This document shows positions 42,166-50,287 of a stretch of DNA of 64,000 nucleotides, piece after piece. Both the position numbers and the translations under genes were made by a program. Position 1 is the first letter of the stretch, and each line of letters opens with the position of its first letter. Source of the DNA: Prosthecobacter fusiformis (GTDB lineage: Bacteria > Verrucomicrobiota > Verrucomicrobiia > Verrucomicrobiales > Verrucomicrobiaceae); assembly GCF_004364345.1 (NCBI RefSeq), contig NZ_SOCA01000001.1:496001-560000 (forward strand), given 5' to 3'. Under the pieces are notes generated by a model. That model saw only the letters and a list, made by a program, of their open reading frames with translations. It was not told the DNA's origin and searched no databases.

Positions 42166-43674
42166 ATGAAAACCTGCCTGCGCATCACTGCCGCCTTTTT
42201 CCTATTTACCTTTGTGTGGGCTCATCCCGTCCCGGACATCCCGGTGCGCACCTATTTCACCCCGGAGGGTAAATGTACCCTGACTGTTGAGGTGGATCCG
42301 CGCTGCTTCGCCGCAGATCCCAATGCTGCGGCTTCTCTCATGCAGCCTATCCTGGCGTCTTTGAGTCCGGCCCGGGTGGCGGAATTGAAGTCCCAGGCTC
42401 AGGCGCTGGTAAAAAAATACGTCGAGTTCCATTTCGAGCCGTCCGGCCCCATTCAGCCTGATTTCACCTTCGAATTCACCGGCCATGACCGCGCCCCTCT
42501 GGATAGCGAGGATGACATCGTCGTCCTCACCGGCACCTGGGAAACGCAGGTACCCGCAGGCAGCACCGGGTGGCGTATCCGCGCGACCAAGGATACTCCG
42601 CTGGCCGTCGTCTTTCGCAATTACCTCTCCGGGGTGGAGCACCCCAAATTTTCCGTTCTGTTCCCAGGTGAGATCAGTTTCCCCTTTGATCTCAATGCTC
42701 CGGCCCAGCCTCTCCAGCACATCGTTTTTGGCTCCTGCCTGGACCTCACTGTCCATCCCATGCTGGACCGCACCCTCACCCTGCCCATGGATCTCTTCCT
42801 TTTCATGGGGGACAACATCTATGCGGATACCCAGGACATGGCCAAGATGAGGGAGAAATACATCGCCCTCGGCCAGAGCACCTTTTTCCAGGGCCTGCGC
42901 AGCCGTGCACCCGTTCTTGCCACCTGGGATGACCACGATTTTGGCGTCAATGACGGCGGGGCGGACTACCCGATGAAAAAGGAATCTCAGAAGGAGTTTC
43001 TAGACTGGTTGAATGAACCCGGTGGATCAACCCTCCGCCAGCAGGAAGGCGTGTATCAAGCCCGCACCTTTGGCCCCGCAGGAAAACGCACCCAGGTCAT
43101 CCTGCTGGACACCCGTTACTTCCGCAACCCGCTGAAACGCGTCCCGAAGGCACAAGGCAGCAATGGTGGTACCGCTATCCCAACGGACGACCTCAGCACC
43201 ACCCTTTTGGGGGACGCTCAGTGGGCCTGGCTGAAAAAGACACTCCAGGAGCCTGCCGAGCTCCGCCTCATCATCTCCAGCATCCAATTTGCCGCTGAGG
43301 CCAGCGGGAGTGAAAGCTGGGCCAATTTTCCTCATGAGCAAAAACGCCTCGTGAAGCTCATCGCCGATACCCAGGCCAAAGGCGTCCTCATCCTCAGTGG
43401 TGACCGCCACTGGTGTGAAATGTCCGCTCTCACCCAGGAGGTCCCCTACCCTCTTTATGACTTCACGGCCAGTTCCATGACTCAGATCCACAAGCGCGGC
43501 ACCCCCACCCCGAATGCGAACCGAGTCCTGCCAAAAACCTTCCACCAGCCTAATGTCGGCACCCTTGATATTGACTGGGCAGCAGCCGATCCCACCCTCA
43601 CCCTCCGCATCCTTGATGAGCAGGGTGCTGCACAGATCGAAAAAGTGCTGCCTCTCAGCGAGTTGAAACCGTAG
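42166..43674 (+). CDS. PhoD-like alkaline phosphatase family protein
   Basis: 502 residues with a Sec signal (ITAAFFLFTFVWAHPVPD). The N-terminal 170 residues are a strand-rich extra domain that I do not recognise. From about 188 the PhoD core is seen: HIVFGSCLDL, FLFMGDNIYADTQDMAKM, ATWDDHDFGVNDGG and LILSGDRHWCEMS. These Asp, Asn and His residues bind the Fe/Ca centre of PhoD-type enzymes. It cleaves phosphomonoesters or diesters outside the cytoplasm. No Pho box was searched for by weight matrix. It is divergent from the small secreted protein gene. Confidence 0.85.
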   Translation: MKTCLRITAAFFLFTFVWAHPVPDIPVRTYFTPEGKCTLTVEVDPRCFAADPNAAASLMQPILASLSPARVAELKSQAQALVKKYVEFHFEPSGPIQPDFTFEFTGHDRAPLDSEDDIVVLTGTWETQVPAGSTGWRIRATKDTPLAVVFRNYLSGVEHPKFSVLFPGEISFPFDLNAPAQPLQHIVFGSCLDLTVHPMLDRTLTLPMDLFLFMGDNIYADTQDMAKMREKYIALGQSTFFQGLRSRAPVLATWDDHDFGVNDGGADYPMKKESQKEFLDWLNEPGGSTLRQQEGVYQARTFGPAGKRTQVILLDTRYFRNPLKRVPKAQGSNGGTAIPTDDLSTTLLGDAQWAWLKKTLQEPAELRLIISSIQFAAEASGSESWANFPHEQKRLVKLIADTQAKGVLILSGDRHWCEMSALTQEVPYPLYDFTASSMTQIHKRGTPTPNANRVLPKTFHQPNVGTLDIDWAAADPTLTLRILDEQGAAQIEKVLPLSELKP

Positions 43675-43746
43675 CCTGAAGAGCTTGCATCACGAACGGC
43701 CAACGCCAAAATCAGCCCACATTTCAACCACCCCTTTCTATTTTAT

Positions 43747-44631
43747 ATGAGCAAAACCATCGCCTTTGTCGGAGTCGGACGCATGGGAGCCAACATGGCC
43801 CGCCGTCTCAAAGATTGCGGATACAGCATCACCGCCGTCTATGACAGCCACCGCCCCATCGCCACCGCTCTCGCCGATGAACTTGGCTGTTCAGCACCGG
43901 AAAAACTGGCGGATGTAGCTGCCGCTGCAGACATCATTTTCACCGTCGTCACCAACGATGAATCCATGCGCAGCATCTTCTTCGGGCCTGGAGACAACCT
44001 GCTGAAGGAGCCGACTGGAAAAACCTTCATCAATTGCGCCACCGTCTCCCCAGGAATCCATCGGGAGGTCTATGAGGCCGCGAAAAACGCTGGTGCGCAC
44101 AGTCTGGAAGCCAGCATGGCCTCCAGCATCAGCCACGCCCGCGAAGGAAAGCTTTATCTCATGATGGCGGGTGATGAATCCGTATATAACGACGTGCTGC
44201 CCGTCCTGGAGCAGATGAGCGTGAACCGCCGCTTCATCGGCGGCCCTGGTCGAGCGGCGGAAGTGAAGGCTCTCGTCAACATGGTCATGAACATCAATAC
44301 CGCAGGCCTTGCCGAAGGTCTCGGCCTCGCTGCCGCGCTGGGGCATGACCTGGACATGGTCCGAGAGGTCTTCAGCCAGACCGGTGCCAACAGCCGCGTC
44401 CTGGAAACAGACAGCGCCGATATGGTGGCCCGCGAGCATGATTGCTGGTTCTCCGCTGAGCATGCTGCCAAGGACAGTGGCATCGCCGGAAGCATGGCGG
44501 AGGGTGTCGGCCTCAACTTGCCGCTGAATCTGGCCACCATCGCTCAGTATAAAAAAATGGTCAGTCTGGGCCTGGGTGGCCTGGATAAATCCGGCATTGC
44601 TGAACTGACCTTCAAAGGCAGGCACGCCTAA
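43747..44631 (+). CDS. NAD(P)-dependent 3-hydroxyisobutyrate dehydrogenase family protein
   Basis: 294 residues. FVGVGRMGANMARRL is the Rossmann loop GxGxMGxxMA. FINCATVSPGIHREVYEAAK and EASMASSISHAREGKLYLMM are the substrate-binding block, where many relatives have 'DAPVSGG' in place of EASMASS. EVKALVNMVMNINTAGLAEG carries the conserved catalytic Lys (K in VKALVNM). The family reduces beta-hydroxyacids such as 3-hydroxyisobutyrate, tartronate or glyoxylate semialdehydes, so the substrate is unsure. The last part LDKSGIAELTF is a usual C-terminus. Confidence 0.87.
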   Translation: MSKTIAFVGVGRMGANMARRLKDCGYSITAVYDSHRPIATALADELGCSAPEKLADVAAAADIIFTVVTNDESMRSIFFGPGDNLLKEPTGKTFINCATVSPGIHREVYEAAKNAGAHSLEASMASSISHAREGKLYLMMAGDESVYNDVLPVLEQMSVNRRFIGGPGRAAEVKALVNMVMNINTAGLAEGLGLAAALGHDLDMVREVFSQTGANSRVLETDSADMVAREHDCWFSAEHAAKDSGIAGSMAEGVGLNLPLNLATIAQYKKMVSLGLGGLDKSGIAELTFKGRHA

Positions 44632-44648
44632 ATCGGCTGGGTGCAGTC

Positions 44649-44688
44649 AGGGATTCATCTCACCCGACATATTGGGTGATGAATCCCT
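44649..44688. terminator. Long hairpin at convergent gene ends
   Basis: AGGGATTCATC-TC-ACCC and GGGTGATGAATCCCT give a 15-bp stem with a two-base bulge and an eight-base loop. It covers the stop codon of the minus-strand VOC gene and lies 18 bases after the plus-strand dehydrogenase. No T-run, so it may be a two-way roadblock or mRNA end stabiliser rather than a classical terminator. Confidence 0.5.
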
Positions 44689-45007
44689 CATTTCCCTCAG
44701 GATCACGGAAGCGGCCAAGCAGGATTGGCTCCCCTTCCCGCTGCACCGGGCTGTCCAAAATCTTGCCTCCGGCTTTGTCGATCAGCGCGGCCACCTCAAA
44801 GACGTCCTCATACTGCAGGCTCAGCCCGGTTGGATTGACGGATCCGTCATGCCCTCCATGCAGTGCCAGGATGGCATCGCCACACGCCAGTTCCGACCAG
44901 AATTCACTCACGAATACCTCCTGGAATCCCAGGGTGCTCGTATAGAACCGGACTGCACGGCGCATGTTCACCGCCAGCAGCATGAATTTGACTTTCTCAG
45001 GGCGCAT
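44660..45007 (-). CDS. VOC family (glyoxalase/bleomycin resistance fold) protein
   Basis: 115 residues. MLLAVNMRRAVRFYTSTLGF opens the first beta-alpha-beta-beta-beta module, and LSLQYEDVFEVAALIDKAGG and GRFRDPEGNEGFITQYV form the second. DPEGN is the family's most conserved turn. Members bind a metal and act on glyoxals, antibiotics or aromatic diols. The function cannot be fixed. Its last codons lie inside a long hairpin. Confidence 0.83.
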   Translation of the reverse strand: MRPEKVKFMLLAVNMRRAVRFYTSTLGFQEVFVSEFWSELACGDAILALHGGHDGSVNPTGLSLQYEDVFEVAALIDKAGGKILDSPVQREGEPILLGRFRDPEGNEGFITQYVG

Positions 45008-45051
45008 TATTCAAGTATGCCCCGCAGCAGCCGGTCGTCAGTCAAAATCAT

Positions 45052-45459
45052 ATGTCATCTTCCCTCCCGCCTGTGGATGTTGTCTGCGCCGTGATCCGTC
45101 GTGGTGATCTCATCCTGCTGGCCAAGCGCCCACCGGGCAAACGACTTGCGGGAATGTGGGAGTTTCCTGGTGGCAAAGTGGATCCAGGAGAAACGCCGGA
45201 CCAAGCGCTGCATCGGGAAATCATGGAGGAGCTGGGCTGTGAACTCACGATTTTACAGGCCGGACCTGCCGCGCTGCACGAATACGAATGGGGCTCTATA
45301 CGACTTTTCCCTTTTTTATGTGAACTCAAAAGCGAGAGTTCAGAACCCTGTCCTCACGAACACAGCGAGCTGATTTGGGTTTTTCAAAAAAAACTTTCCC
45401 GCCCCGACATGGCACCGGCGGACGAGCCGGTCATCAGATGGGTGGCGACCTTGGCCTGA
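45052..45459 (+). CDS. Nudix hydrolase, MutT-like
   Basis: 135 residues. The Nudix box G41-x5-E47-x7-R55-E56-x2-E59-E60-x-G62 is complete (GKVDPGETPDQALHREIMEE). The start VVCAVIRRGDLILLAKRPPG and WEFPGGK are typical of MutT-type 8-oxo-dGTP diphosphatases, which clean the nucleotide pool. The C-terminal 'SELIWVFQKKLSRPDMAPAD' matches the usual end. It is divergent from the VOC gene. Confidence 0.88.
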   Translation: MSSSLPPVDVVCAVIRRGDLILLAKRPPGKRLAGMWEFPGGKVDPGETPDQALHREIMEELGCELTILQAGPAALHEYEWGSIRLFPFLCELKSESSEPCPHEHSELIWVFQKKLSRPDMAPADEPVIRWVATLA

Positions 45460-45566
45460 CTCTTGCGTCATAACACCTTGGTTACAAGAGTGTTGCGCAT
45501 TTTGCATTACGTCTCTCTGGTTTCACAGCGATAGTGTAAAAGGGCAATGCTTTAGATATATTTATA

Positions 45567-45595
45567 TTAATAATATTTTAAACGTTTTCTATAAT
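45567..45595 (+). promoter_or_regulatory. Candidate sigma-70 promoter in an AT-rich patch
   Basis: TTAATA, then 17 bases, then TATAAT, in a stretch of about 80 bases that is almost only A and T. It lies 55 bases before the next ATG. The perfect -10 box and the composition contrast with the GC-rich flanks. It would drive the unknown protein gene at 45650. Confidence 0.5.
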
Positions 45596-45649
45596 TATTT
45601 GATATTTAAATAAACCATGACAAAATCCTGACAAGTTTCCACACTCGCC

Positions 45650-46165
45650 ATGCACACTCCCGCCCCCCTCGTTAGTCCAGAAACGGCATTTGCCAGTTAT
45701 GATCTTGTGAGCTTTGGAAAAGTTCTCGTGCCTGCTCACCCTCTGCGATTTGGTTTCCAAGTGGACATCGTCCCATCCCAGAGCGTCTGTAAACAAGTCG
45801 TCTTTGCATTGGTGTCCAGCGAGCTGGAGATCCAAAATGGTGTCAAACGCAGCCACGGATTCGCGGTGAGGGTGGATATAGAAACAGGTGAAATCTGGGA
45901 TCTGCTCAATGATAGCGGCCTTGTCGGGTGGATCGAACAGCCAATGGACAGCTTTACGGATGAAGAACCCCTGCTGTTAAACTGGGAGATTGAGCACTAC
46001 GGCGCAGCGCTCATTCCTAAACTCAAGATCGCTAGCGAAGTCTTCCTGTACCCCGCTCTGCGCCATACTCCCGATATGGTGATGGATACGGTCGCCGGAA
46101 ATGAAACAGGTAAAGGCCCTCTCACGACCTTCATCCATCCGGCTGTGTGGAAAGAATCCCTCTGA
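45650..46165 (+). CDS. Protein of unknown function with an apparent SPRY/lectin-like segment
   Basis: 171 residues, no signal and no membrane helix. A strand-rich layout is suggested by RFGFQVDIVP, VVFALVSSELEI, GFAVRVDIETGEIWDLLNDS and LNWEIEHYGAALIPKLKIAS. The pattern 'HGFAVRVDIETGEIWD' recalls concanavalin-like or SPRY-type sandwiches, but similarity is too weak to claim. It is read from a strong-looking AT-rich promoter. The gene sits 63 bases before hldD. Whether they are cotranscribed is open. Confidence 0.55.
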   Translation: MHTPAPLVSPETAFASYDLVSFGKVLVPAHPLRFGFQVDIVPSQSVCKQVVFALVSSELEIQNGVKRSHGFAVRVDIETGEIWDLLNDSGLVGWIEQPMDSFTDEEPLLLNWEIEHYGAALIPKLKIASEVFLYPALRHTPDMVMDTVAGNETGKGPLTTFIHPAVWKESL

Positions 46166-46228
46166 GATCACTGAGGAAGAGATAAGTGAAGAGTTGCGGA
46201 ATCCGTTCCTCCTCGCTATCGCCTTTCA

Positions 46229-47233
46229 ATGTCTCTCACTCCAGAAAGCCGCATTCTTGTCACCGGTGGCGCCGGATTCATCGGCAGCGCCCTTATATGG
46301 GAACTCAACCGTCGCGGTTGTGAAAACATCATCGTTTCTGACCGTCTCTGCACCGACGAGAAATGGAAGAATCTCGTCCCGCTTCATTTCCATGATTACG
46401 TGGATGGTGGCGACCTGGAAAAACACATCCGCACTGCGCCCGAAAGCCTGGGCCATTTTGATGTCATCCTCCACCTCGGAGCCTGCTCAGCCACTACTGA
46501 AAAGGATGCGGACTACCTGATGCGGAACAATTACGAGCTCACCAAGATCCTTTGCCAGTGGGCTCTGGCTAACGGCACCCGCTTTGTTTATGCCTCCTCA
46601 GCCGCCACTTATGGCGATGGTGCCCTGGGCATGGATGACCAGCTCGCCGACCTGCACTCTCTACGGCCGCTGAACATGTACGGCTATTCAAAGCATCTGT
46701 TTGACCTGCATGCCAAGCGCACGGGCATGCTGAGCAAGATCGTTGGCATGAAATACTTTAATGTCTATGGCCCCAACGAGGACCACAAGGCAGACATGCG
46801 CAGCGTCGTCCACAAGGCCTATGGCCAGATCCTGGACAAAGGTAAAGTGCAGCTCTTCAAATCCCATCGTCCCGACTACAAGGACGGTGAACAGATGCGC
46901 GATTTCCTCTACGTCAAAGATGCCATCCAGATGACCCTTCACCTGGCGGAGAATACTCAGGCCAATGGTCTCTTTAACCTTGGCTCCGGCCAAGCCCATA
47001 CCTGGGTCCAGCTCGCTCAGGCCATCTTCGCCGCCCTGGGCAAGGAGCCGAACATTGAATTCGTGGATATGCCTGAACATCTCCAATCGAAATACCAGTA
47101 CTATACCTGTGCGGACATCACCAAGCTTCGCACTTTCGGGTATACCCAAGAACTGTTTACCCTGAATGAGGCCGTGCGCGATTATGTGCAGGGCTATCTC
47201 ACGGGCGATAAACGCCTGGGTGACGAAAAATAG
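46229..47233 (+). CDS. hldD: ADP-L-glycero-D-manno-heptose-6-epimerase
   Basis: 334 residues. A short-chain dehydrogenase-like sugar epimerase supplying heptose for the LPS inner core. ILVTGGAGFIGSAL is the NADP-binding loop. YASSAATYGDG and MYGYSKHLFD supply the Ser, Tyr and Lys of the active site. FNVYGPNEDHKADMRSVVHK and RDFLYVKDAIQ are blocks of the HldD (RfaD) subfamily. It implies a Gram-negative LPS core with heptose in this organism. Other heptose genes are not here. Confidence 0.93.
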   Translation: MSLTPESRILVTGGAGFIGSALIWELNRRGCENIIVSDRLCTDEKWKNLVPLHFHDYVDGGDLEKHIRTAPESLGHFDVILHLGACSATTEKDADYLMRNNYELTKILCQWALANGTRFVYASSAATYGDGALGMDDQLADLHSLRPLNMYGYSKHLFDLHAKRTGMLSKIVGMKYFNVYGPNEDHKADMRSVVHKAYGQILDKGKVQLFKSHRPDYKDGEQMRDFLYVKDAIQMTLHLAENTQANGLFNLGSGQAHTWVQLAQAIFAALGKEPNIEFVDMPEHLQSKYQYYTCADITKLRTFGYTQELFTLNEAVRDYVQGYLTGDKRLGDEK

Positions 47234-47259
47234 AGGCGTAACGAACATTAAAGAATAAA

Positions 47260-47302
47260 ACCGAGCCAGTGGGAGCCGTTTGAGTTCCACTGGCTTCTCG
47301 GT
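47260..47302. terminator. Imperfect hairpin after hldD
   Basis: ACCGAG-CCAGTGGGA and TTCCACTGG-CTT-CTCGGT pair with a three-base bulge. On the plus strand no T-run follows. On the minus strand the stem is followed by TTTTATT. It may still stop or stabilise the hldD message. Confidence 0.4.
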
Positions 47303-47424
47303 TCAGTACTCAGCTAGATGAGTATAAATACTGGGATTCAGCCTCCACCCTTCCAGGGTGCTTGAGGCAGGGGAGAGGTGTCAGGGATTGACATTTAGTT
47401 CTTATCATGGAATAGGTGAATACA

Positions 47425-47563
47425 TGATTCTTGTCATCCGCCCCAAATTTAACTCCGTGCCAGGTGATCGCCTGGCAGGAGAAGGGCCGGTGGCAGGCTA
47501 AGCGGACGAATCTGACGACGCTTCCAACCACTCCCCTTTTGACCCTGGGGCGGTGGTTTTTTT
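47425..47563 (+). ncRNA. Candidate structured leader or small RNA ahead of the MATE gene
   Basis: Two stems (47458-47477 and 47500-47523) and an intrinsic terminator are packed in order into about 110 bases. The 5' end is set only by the distance to a TTGACA box and is uncertain. It could be a riboswitch-type attenuator or a free small RNA. I could not match it to a known class (guanidine, manganese, preQ1, SRP, 6S). Confidence 0.4.
47526..47563 (+). terminator. Intrinsic terminator 49 bases before the MATE start
   Basis: AACCAC-T-CCCC and GGGG-CG-GTGGTT pair around a ten-base loop and are followed by seven T. It faces the MATE gene, so either the gene starts from a promoter beyond it or read-through is regulated. 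Confidence 0.8.
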
Positions 47564-47611
47564 GTGCCGCTGCCTGTCTGTACTTTTCCAACCTTTCGCG
47601 CGGCAGCGTTT

Positions 47612-49000
47612 ATGCACTCTTCCCTTTCCACCCCTTCTGTTTCTTCGACCCCAATTACTTGGCCCAGCTTTGGCCAGGAATGCCGGATCACTCTCAAACT
47701 GGCAGTGCCATTGGTCTCAGGACAACTGAGCCAGATGCTCATGGGCGTGGCTGATACGGTCATGATCGGCACTGTGGGTGTGCTGGCTCTCGGCGCATCC
47801 ACTTTTGCGAATACTTTGTTAGCCGTTCCATACGTGCTGGGTATCGGGCTGCTGAGTTCGGTTTCCGTGCGTGTCTCGCAAGCCCATGGAGCCAAGGCTC
47901 CAGAAGAGGCGCGGCAAACGGTGCGGCATGGCACGTGGCTGGCGCTGGGGCTGGGACTGCTGGTGGTCTTGGGCACGGTGGCTCTGATCCCGATGCTACC
48001 TCATTTTCAACAGCCTGCAGAAGTGGTGGAGCTAGCGCCGGTCTATCTGCTGACCTGCGCTATTTCACTGATCCCGGCACTGATGATGATGGTGTGGAAG
48101 AACCATGCCGATGCACTGAACAAGCCCTGGCCCCCGTTCTGCATCATGGTTGGCAGCGTGCTATTGAATGTGCTGCTGAACTGGCTGTGGATCGAGGGAC
48201 ATGCAGGCTTCCCGGCCATGGGGCTGGAGGGTGCAGGGTATGCGACGCTGACGGCGAGGATCATCGGCGCGCTTGCCCTTTTTATCTGGTTGAACCGGAG
48301 TCCGACTGTCCGGGAATGGAGTCCGGTGCGCTGGCTGGTGCGGACGCAGATGCAGGGGTTTTCTTCTTTGCTGAAAATCGGCCTGCCTGCGAGTTTTCAT
48401 CTCTTAGCCGAGGTCACGGCCTTTGTGATGGCCTCCCTGATGATCGGTTCACTGGGAGTTATTCCTCTAGCAGCGCATCAGGTAGCCATCACCTGCATCG
48501 CCACTGCCTTTATGGTGCCGCTGGGAGTGGCCATGGCGACCACCGTGCGCGTGGGCGAAATCGTGGGAGCGAATCAGCGGGCGCGGTTGCACCGAGTACT
48601 GGTGGGGAGCTGGCTTTTTGCCACGCTGTTTATGTCAGTATCCATGGGCGTGTTCTTTATCTGGGGTCAGCCCCTGGCAGCGCAATTTGTGAATGATGCC
48701 GGGGTCATCGAGGCGGCAGCAGCACTGCTGGTGGTGGGTAGCCTTTTCCAACTTTTTGATGGCCTCCAGGTAGTCTCTGCAGCCGCCCTTCGGGGAGTGG
48801 ATGATGTGAAAGTGCCCGCATGGATCGCCGTGCTGGCCTACTGGACCATTTCTCTACCTTTAGGCTGGCTGCTAGGCCTCCAGATGGGCTGGGGCGCGAC
48901 CGGCATCTGGGCAGCCCTGGCCGTGGGCTTGGCGATTGCGGCGGTAATGCTGATGTGGCGGGCTTGGCGGTTGCTTGGGGTATACAATGGGAAAATTTAA
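47612..49000 (+). CDS. MATE family efflux pump
   Basis: 462 residues with about twelve membrane helices in two bundles. LAVPLVSGQLSQMLMGVADT is the hallmark first helix of NorM-type MATE proteins, with the cation-linked Asp nearby. MVWKNHADALNKPWPPF and AALRGVDDVKVPAWIAVL are the paired cytoplasmic-side motifs of the two halves. It exports cationic drugs or metabolites using Na+ or H+. The ATG at 47612 is preferred because the upstream 16 codons overlap the terminator region. Its TAA overlaps the stop of the next, convergent gene. Confidence 0.9.
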   Translation: MHSSLSTPSVSSTPITWPSFGQECRITLKLAVPLVSGQLSQMLMGVADTVMIGTVGVLALGASTFANTLLAVPYVLGIGLLSSVSVRVSQAHGAKAPEEARQTVRHGTWLALGLGLLVVLGTVALIPMLPHFQQPAEVVELAPVYLLTCAISLIPALMMMVWKNHADALNKPWPPFCIMVGSVLLNVLLNWLWIEGHAGFPAMGLEGAGYATLTARIIGALALFIWLNRSPTVREWSPVRWLVRTQMQGFSSLLKIGLPASFHLLAEVTAFVMASLMIGSLGVIPLAAHQVAITCIATAFMVPLGVAMATTVRVGEIVGANQRARLHRVLVGSWLFATLFMSVSMGVFFIWGQPLAAQFVNDAGVIEAAAALLVVGSLFQLFDGLQVVSAAALRGVDDVKVPAWIAVLAYWTISLPLGWLLGLQMGWGATGIWAALAVGLAIAAVMLMWRAWRLLGVYNGKI

Positions 49001-49302
49001 CCAAAATACCCATAGGCAGTTAACCGATCACGAGCCACCGCCCTCTCATTCGCGGAAAACAAGTCTTCATATTCAGGCTTTAAAACCAATACTTCCATTG
49101 AGTTTTCTAATTGACCTTCTTTCTTTAACCGCGCGAAACCGTCCGGAATCATCCTTTTATTTAGCCAAAATTTAGCCGCGTCCACACCACCTGATCGCTT
49201 TACTTTGGCGAGAAAACGTTTTGCCCAATAGCCCGTACCACGACCAACTTTTTCGTAAATGCCAAGCATGTCATTGTGAAATGATTCTTTTGTCGCAGCC
49301 AT
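48997..49302 (-). CDS. Small conserved protein, unknown function
   Basis: 101 residues, basic and helical, no signal. The blocks SFHNDMLGIYEKVGRGTGYW, AAKFWLNKR, GFARLKKEGQLENSMEVLVL and PEYEDLFS look like a compact domain. I recall this pattern as a small conserved bacterial protein, at times found as a domain in larger proteins, with no known role. Its DNA is AT-richer than the flanks. Stop codons of it and of the MATE gene share the palindrome TTAA. Confidence 0.65.
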   Translation of the reverse strand: MAATKESFHNDMLGIYEKVGRGTGYWAKRFLAKVKRSGGVDAAKFWLNKRMIPDGFARLKKEGQLENSMEVLVLKPEYEDLFSANERAVARDRLTAYGYFG

Positions 49303-49351
49303 TTTAGAAATTACTATCTCGGCATGTTTTATCTAGCCTCGAAATCATTTA

Positions 49352-50287
49352 TTACAAGTTTTCCGATTTCGGATCCAGCGCATCTCTTAAACCATCGCCG
49401 ATGAGGTTGAGCGCGAGGAGGGTGGCGCTGAAGAAGAGGCCGGGGCCGATGAGCAGCCAGGGGTAGGTTTCCATGCTGTCGGCCCCTTCACGGATGAGGA
49501 CGCCCCAACTCGCATCGGGGGGCTGGATGCCGAGGCCAAGAAAGCTGAGCATGGCTTCCAGCAGCATGACACCTGGGACGGTGAGGCTAGAGTAAATGAT
49601 GACCGGACCCATGACATTCGGCAGCATGTGCCTGAACAGGATGTGCCAAAAACCAGCTCCGCTGGCACGGGCAGCGAGGACGAATTCCAGGTTTTTTAAA
49701 GCGAGCACCTGTCCTCTTACCACTCGCGCCATGGTGAGCCATTCCACCGCACCGATGGCAATAAAAATGAGCCAGAATTCACGCCCGAAAATGACCACCA
49801 GGATGATGACAAAGGTGATGAAGGGAAAAGCGTAGAGGATGTCCACCAGCCGCATCATGAGAGCATCCACCCGGCGACCAGAAAGGCCGGCGATGAGGCC
49901 GTAACCGACACCGATGACGGAGGCAACACCCGTGGCCAGAATGCCGACAAGGAGGGAGATGCGTCCGCCCACAAGGATGCGCGTGGCGAGGTCGCGACCT
50001 AAGGGATCCGTGCCTAACCAGTGGGCGGCAGAAGGGCCAGTCGCTTGGAGATTAAGGTCTTGATCGTTTTGACCATAAGGGGACAGGAACGGTCCAAAAA
50101 CGCAGATGGCGACTAGAGCCACCATGAAAAGCATGGCGAAGATTGTGACGCGGTTGCGGGTGAGGCGACGCCAGGCACGCTGTCCGGGGGATTGGGGGGG
50201 CAGTGGGAGTGAGGCCGTCCTGGCCTCATATGAGGGCGGGACGCCCTCACTCCTTGTTGGGACCTCGCTTCTTGGGGCTTCACTCAT
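49352..50287 (-). CDS. OppC/DppC-type ABC permease carrying an in-frame palindromic repeat
   Basis: 311 residues. The start ATG overlaps the stop of the OppB-type gene by four bases. Residues 1-40 are not conserved and residues about 12-27 (SEGVPPSYEARTASL) are translated from a 48-base palindrome. Membrane helices begin near residue 45. HWLGTDPLGRDLATRI is the OppC N-terminal hallmark, and the EAA loop of the permease is seen in FVLAARASGAGFWHILFRHM and LPNVM. It imports peptides or similar solutes with the upstream permease. Neither ATPases nor a binding protein are in this run. Confidence 0.88.
   Translation of the reverse strand: MSEAPRSEVPTRSEGVPPSYEARTASLPLPPQSPGQRAWRRLTRNRVTIFAMLFMVALVAICVFGPFLSPYGQNDQDLNLQATGPSAAHWLGTDPLGRDLATRILVGGRISLLVGILATGVASVIGVGYGLIAGLSGRRVDALMMRLVDILYAFPFITFVIILVVIFGREFWLIFIAIGAVEWLTMARVVRGQVLALKNLEFVLAARASGAGFWHILFRHMLPNVMGPVIIYSSLTVPGVMLLEAMLSFLGLGIQPPDASWGVLIREGADSMETYPWLLIGPGLFFSATLLALNLIGDGLRDALDPKSENL
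50206..50253. repeat. 48-base palindromic REP-like element inside the OppC-type gene
   Basis: Imperfect inverted repeat with outer arms GGAGTGAGG and CCTCACTCC, centred on CATATG, with GCCGTCCTGGCC against GGGCGGGACGCC inside. It is exactly 16 codons long, so it keeps the reading frame, and encodes an Arg/Ser/Pro-rich insertion before the first membrane helix. This is the form of a mobile palindromic element that has entered a coding sequence. Confidence 0.65.

Larger units (their letters stand above)
47234..47611. other. 378-base intergenic region with several hairpins
   Basis: This is the longest gap of the window and holds no gene that I can support. It contains an imperfect hairpin (47260-47302), a TTGACA box (47388-47393) with no strong -10 partner, a perfect 7-bp hairpin (47458-47477), a 5-bp stem AAGCG/CGCTT around a loop with a repeated GACGA (47500-47523) and a strong intrinsic terminator (47526-47563). 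These lie ahead of the MATE pump gene, suggesting a structured leader or a small RNA. Confidence 0.55.

Noticed and set aside
47425-47563. Naming the leader as a guanidine, manganese or other known riboswitch
   Set aside because: I could not match the conserved cores of these classes by eye, so only an unknown structured RNA is claimed.
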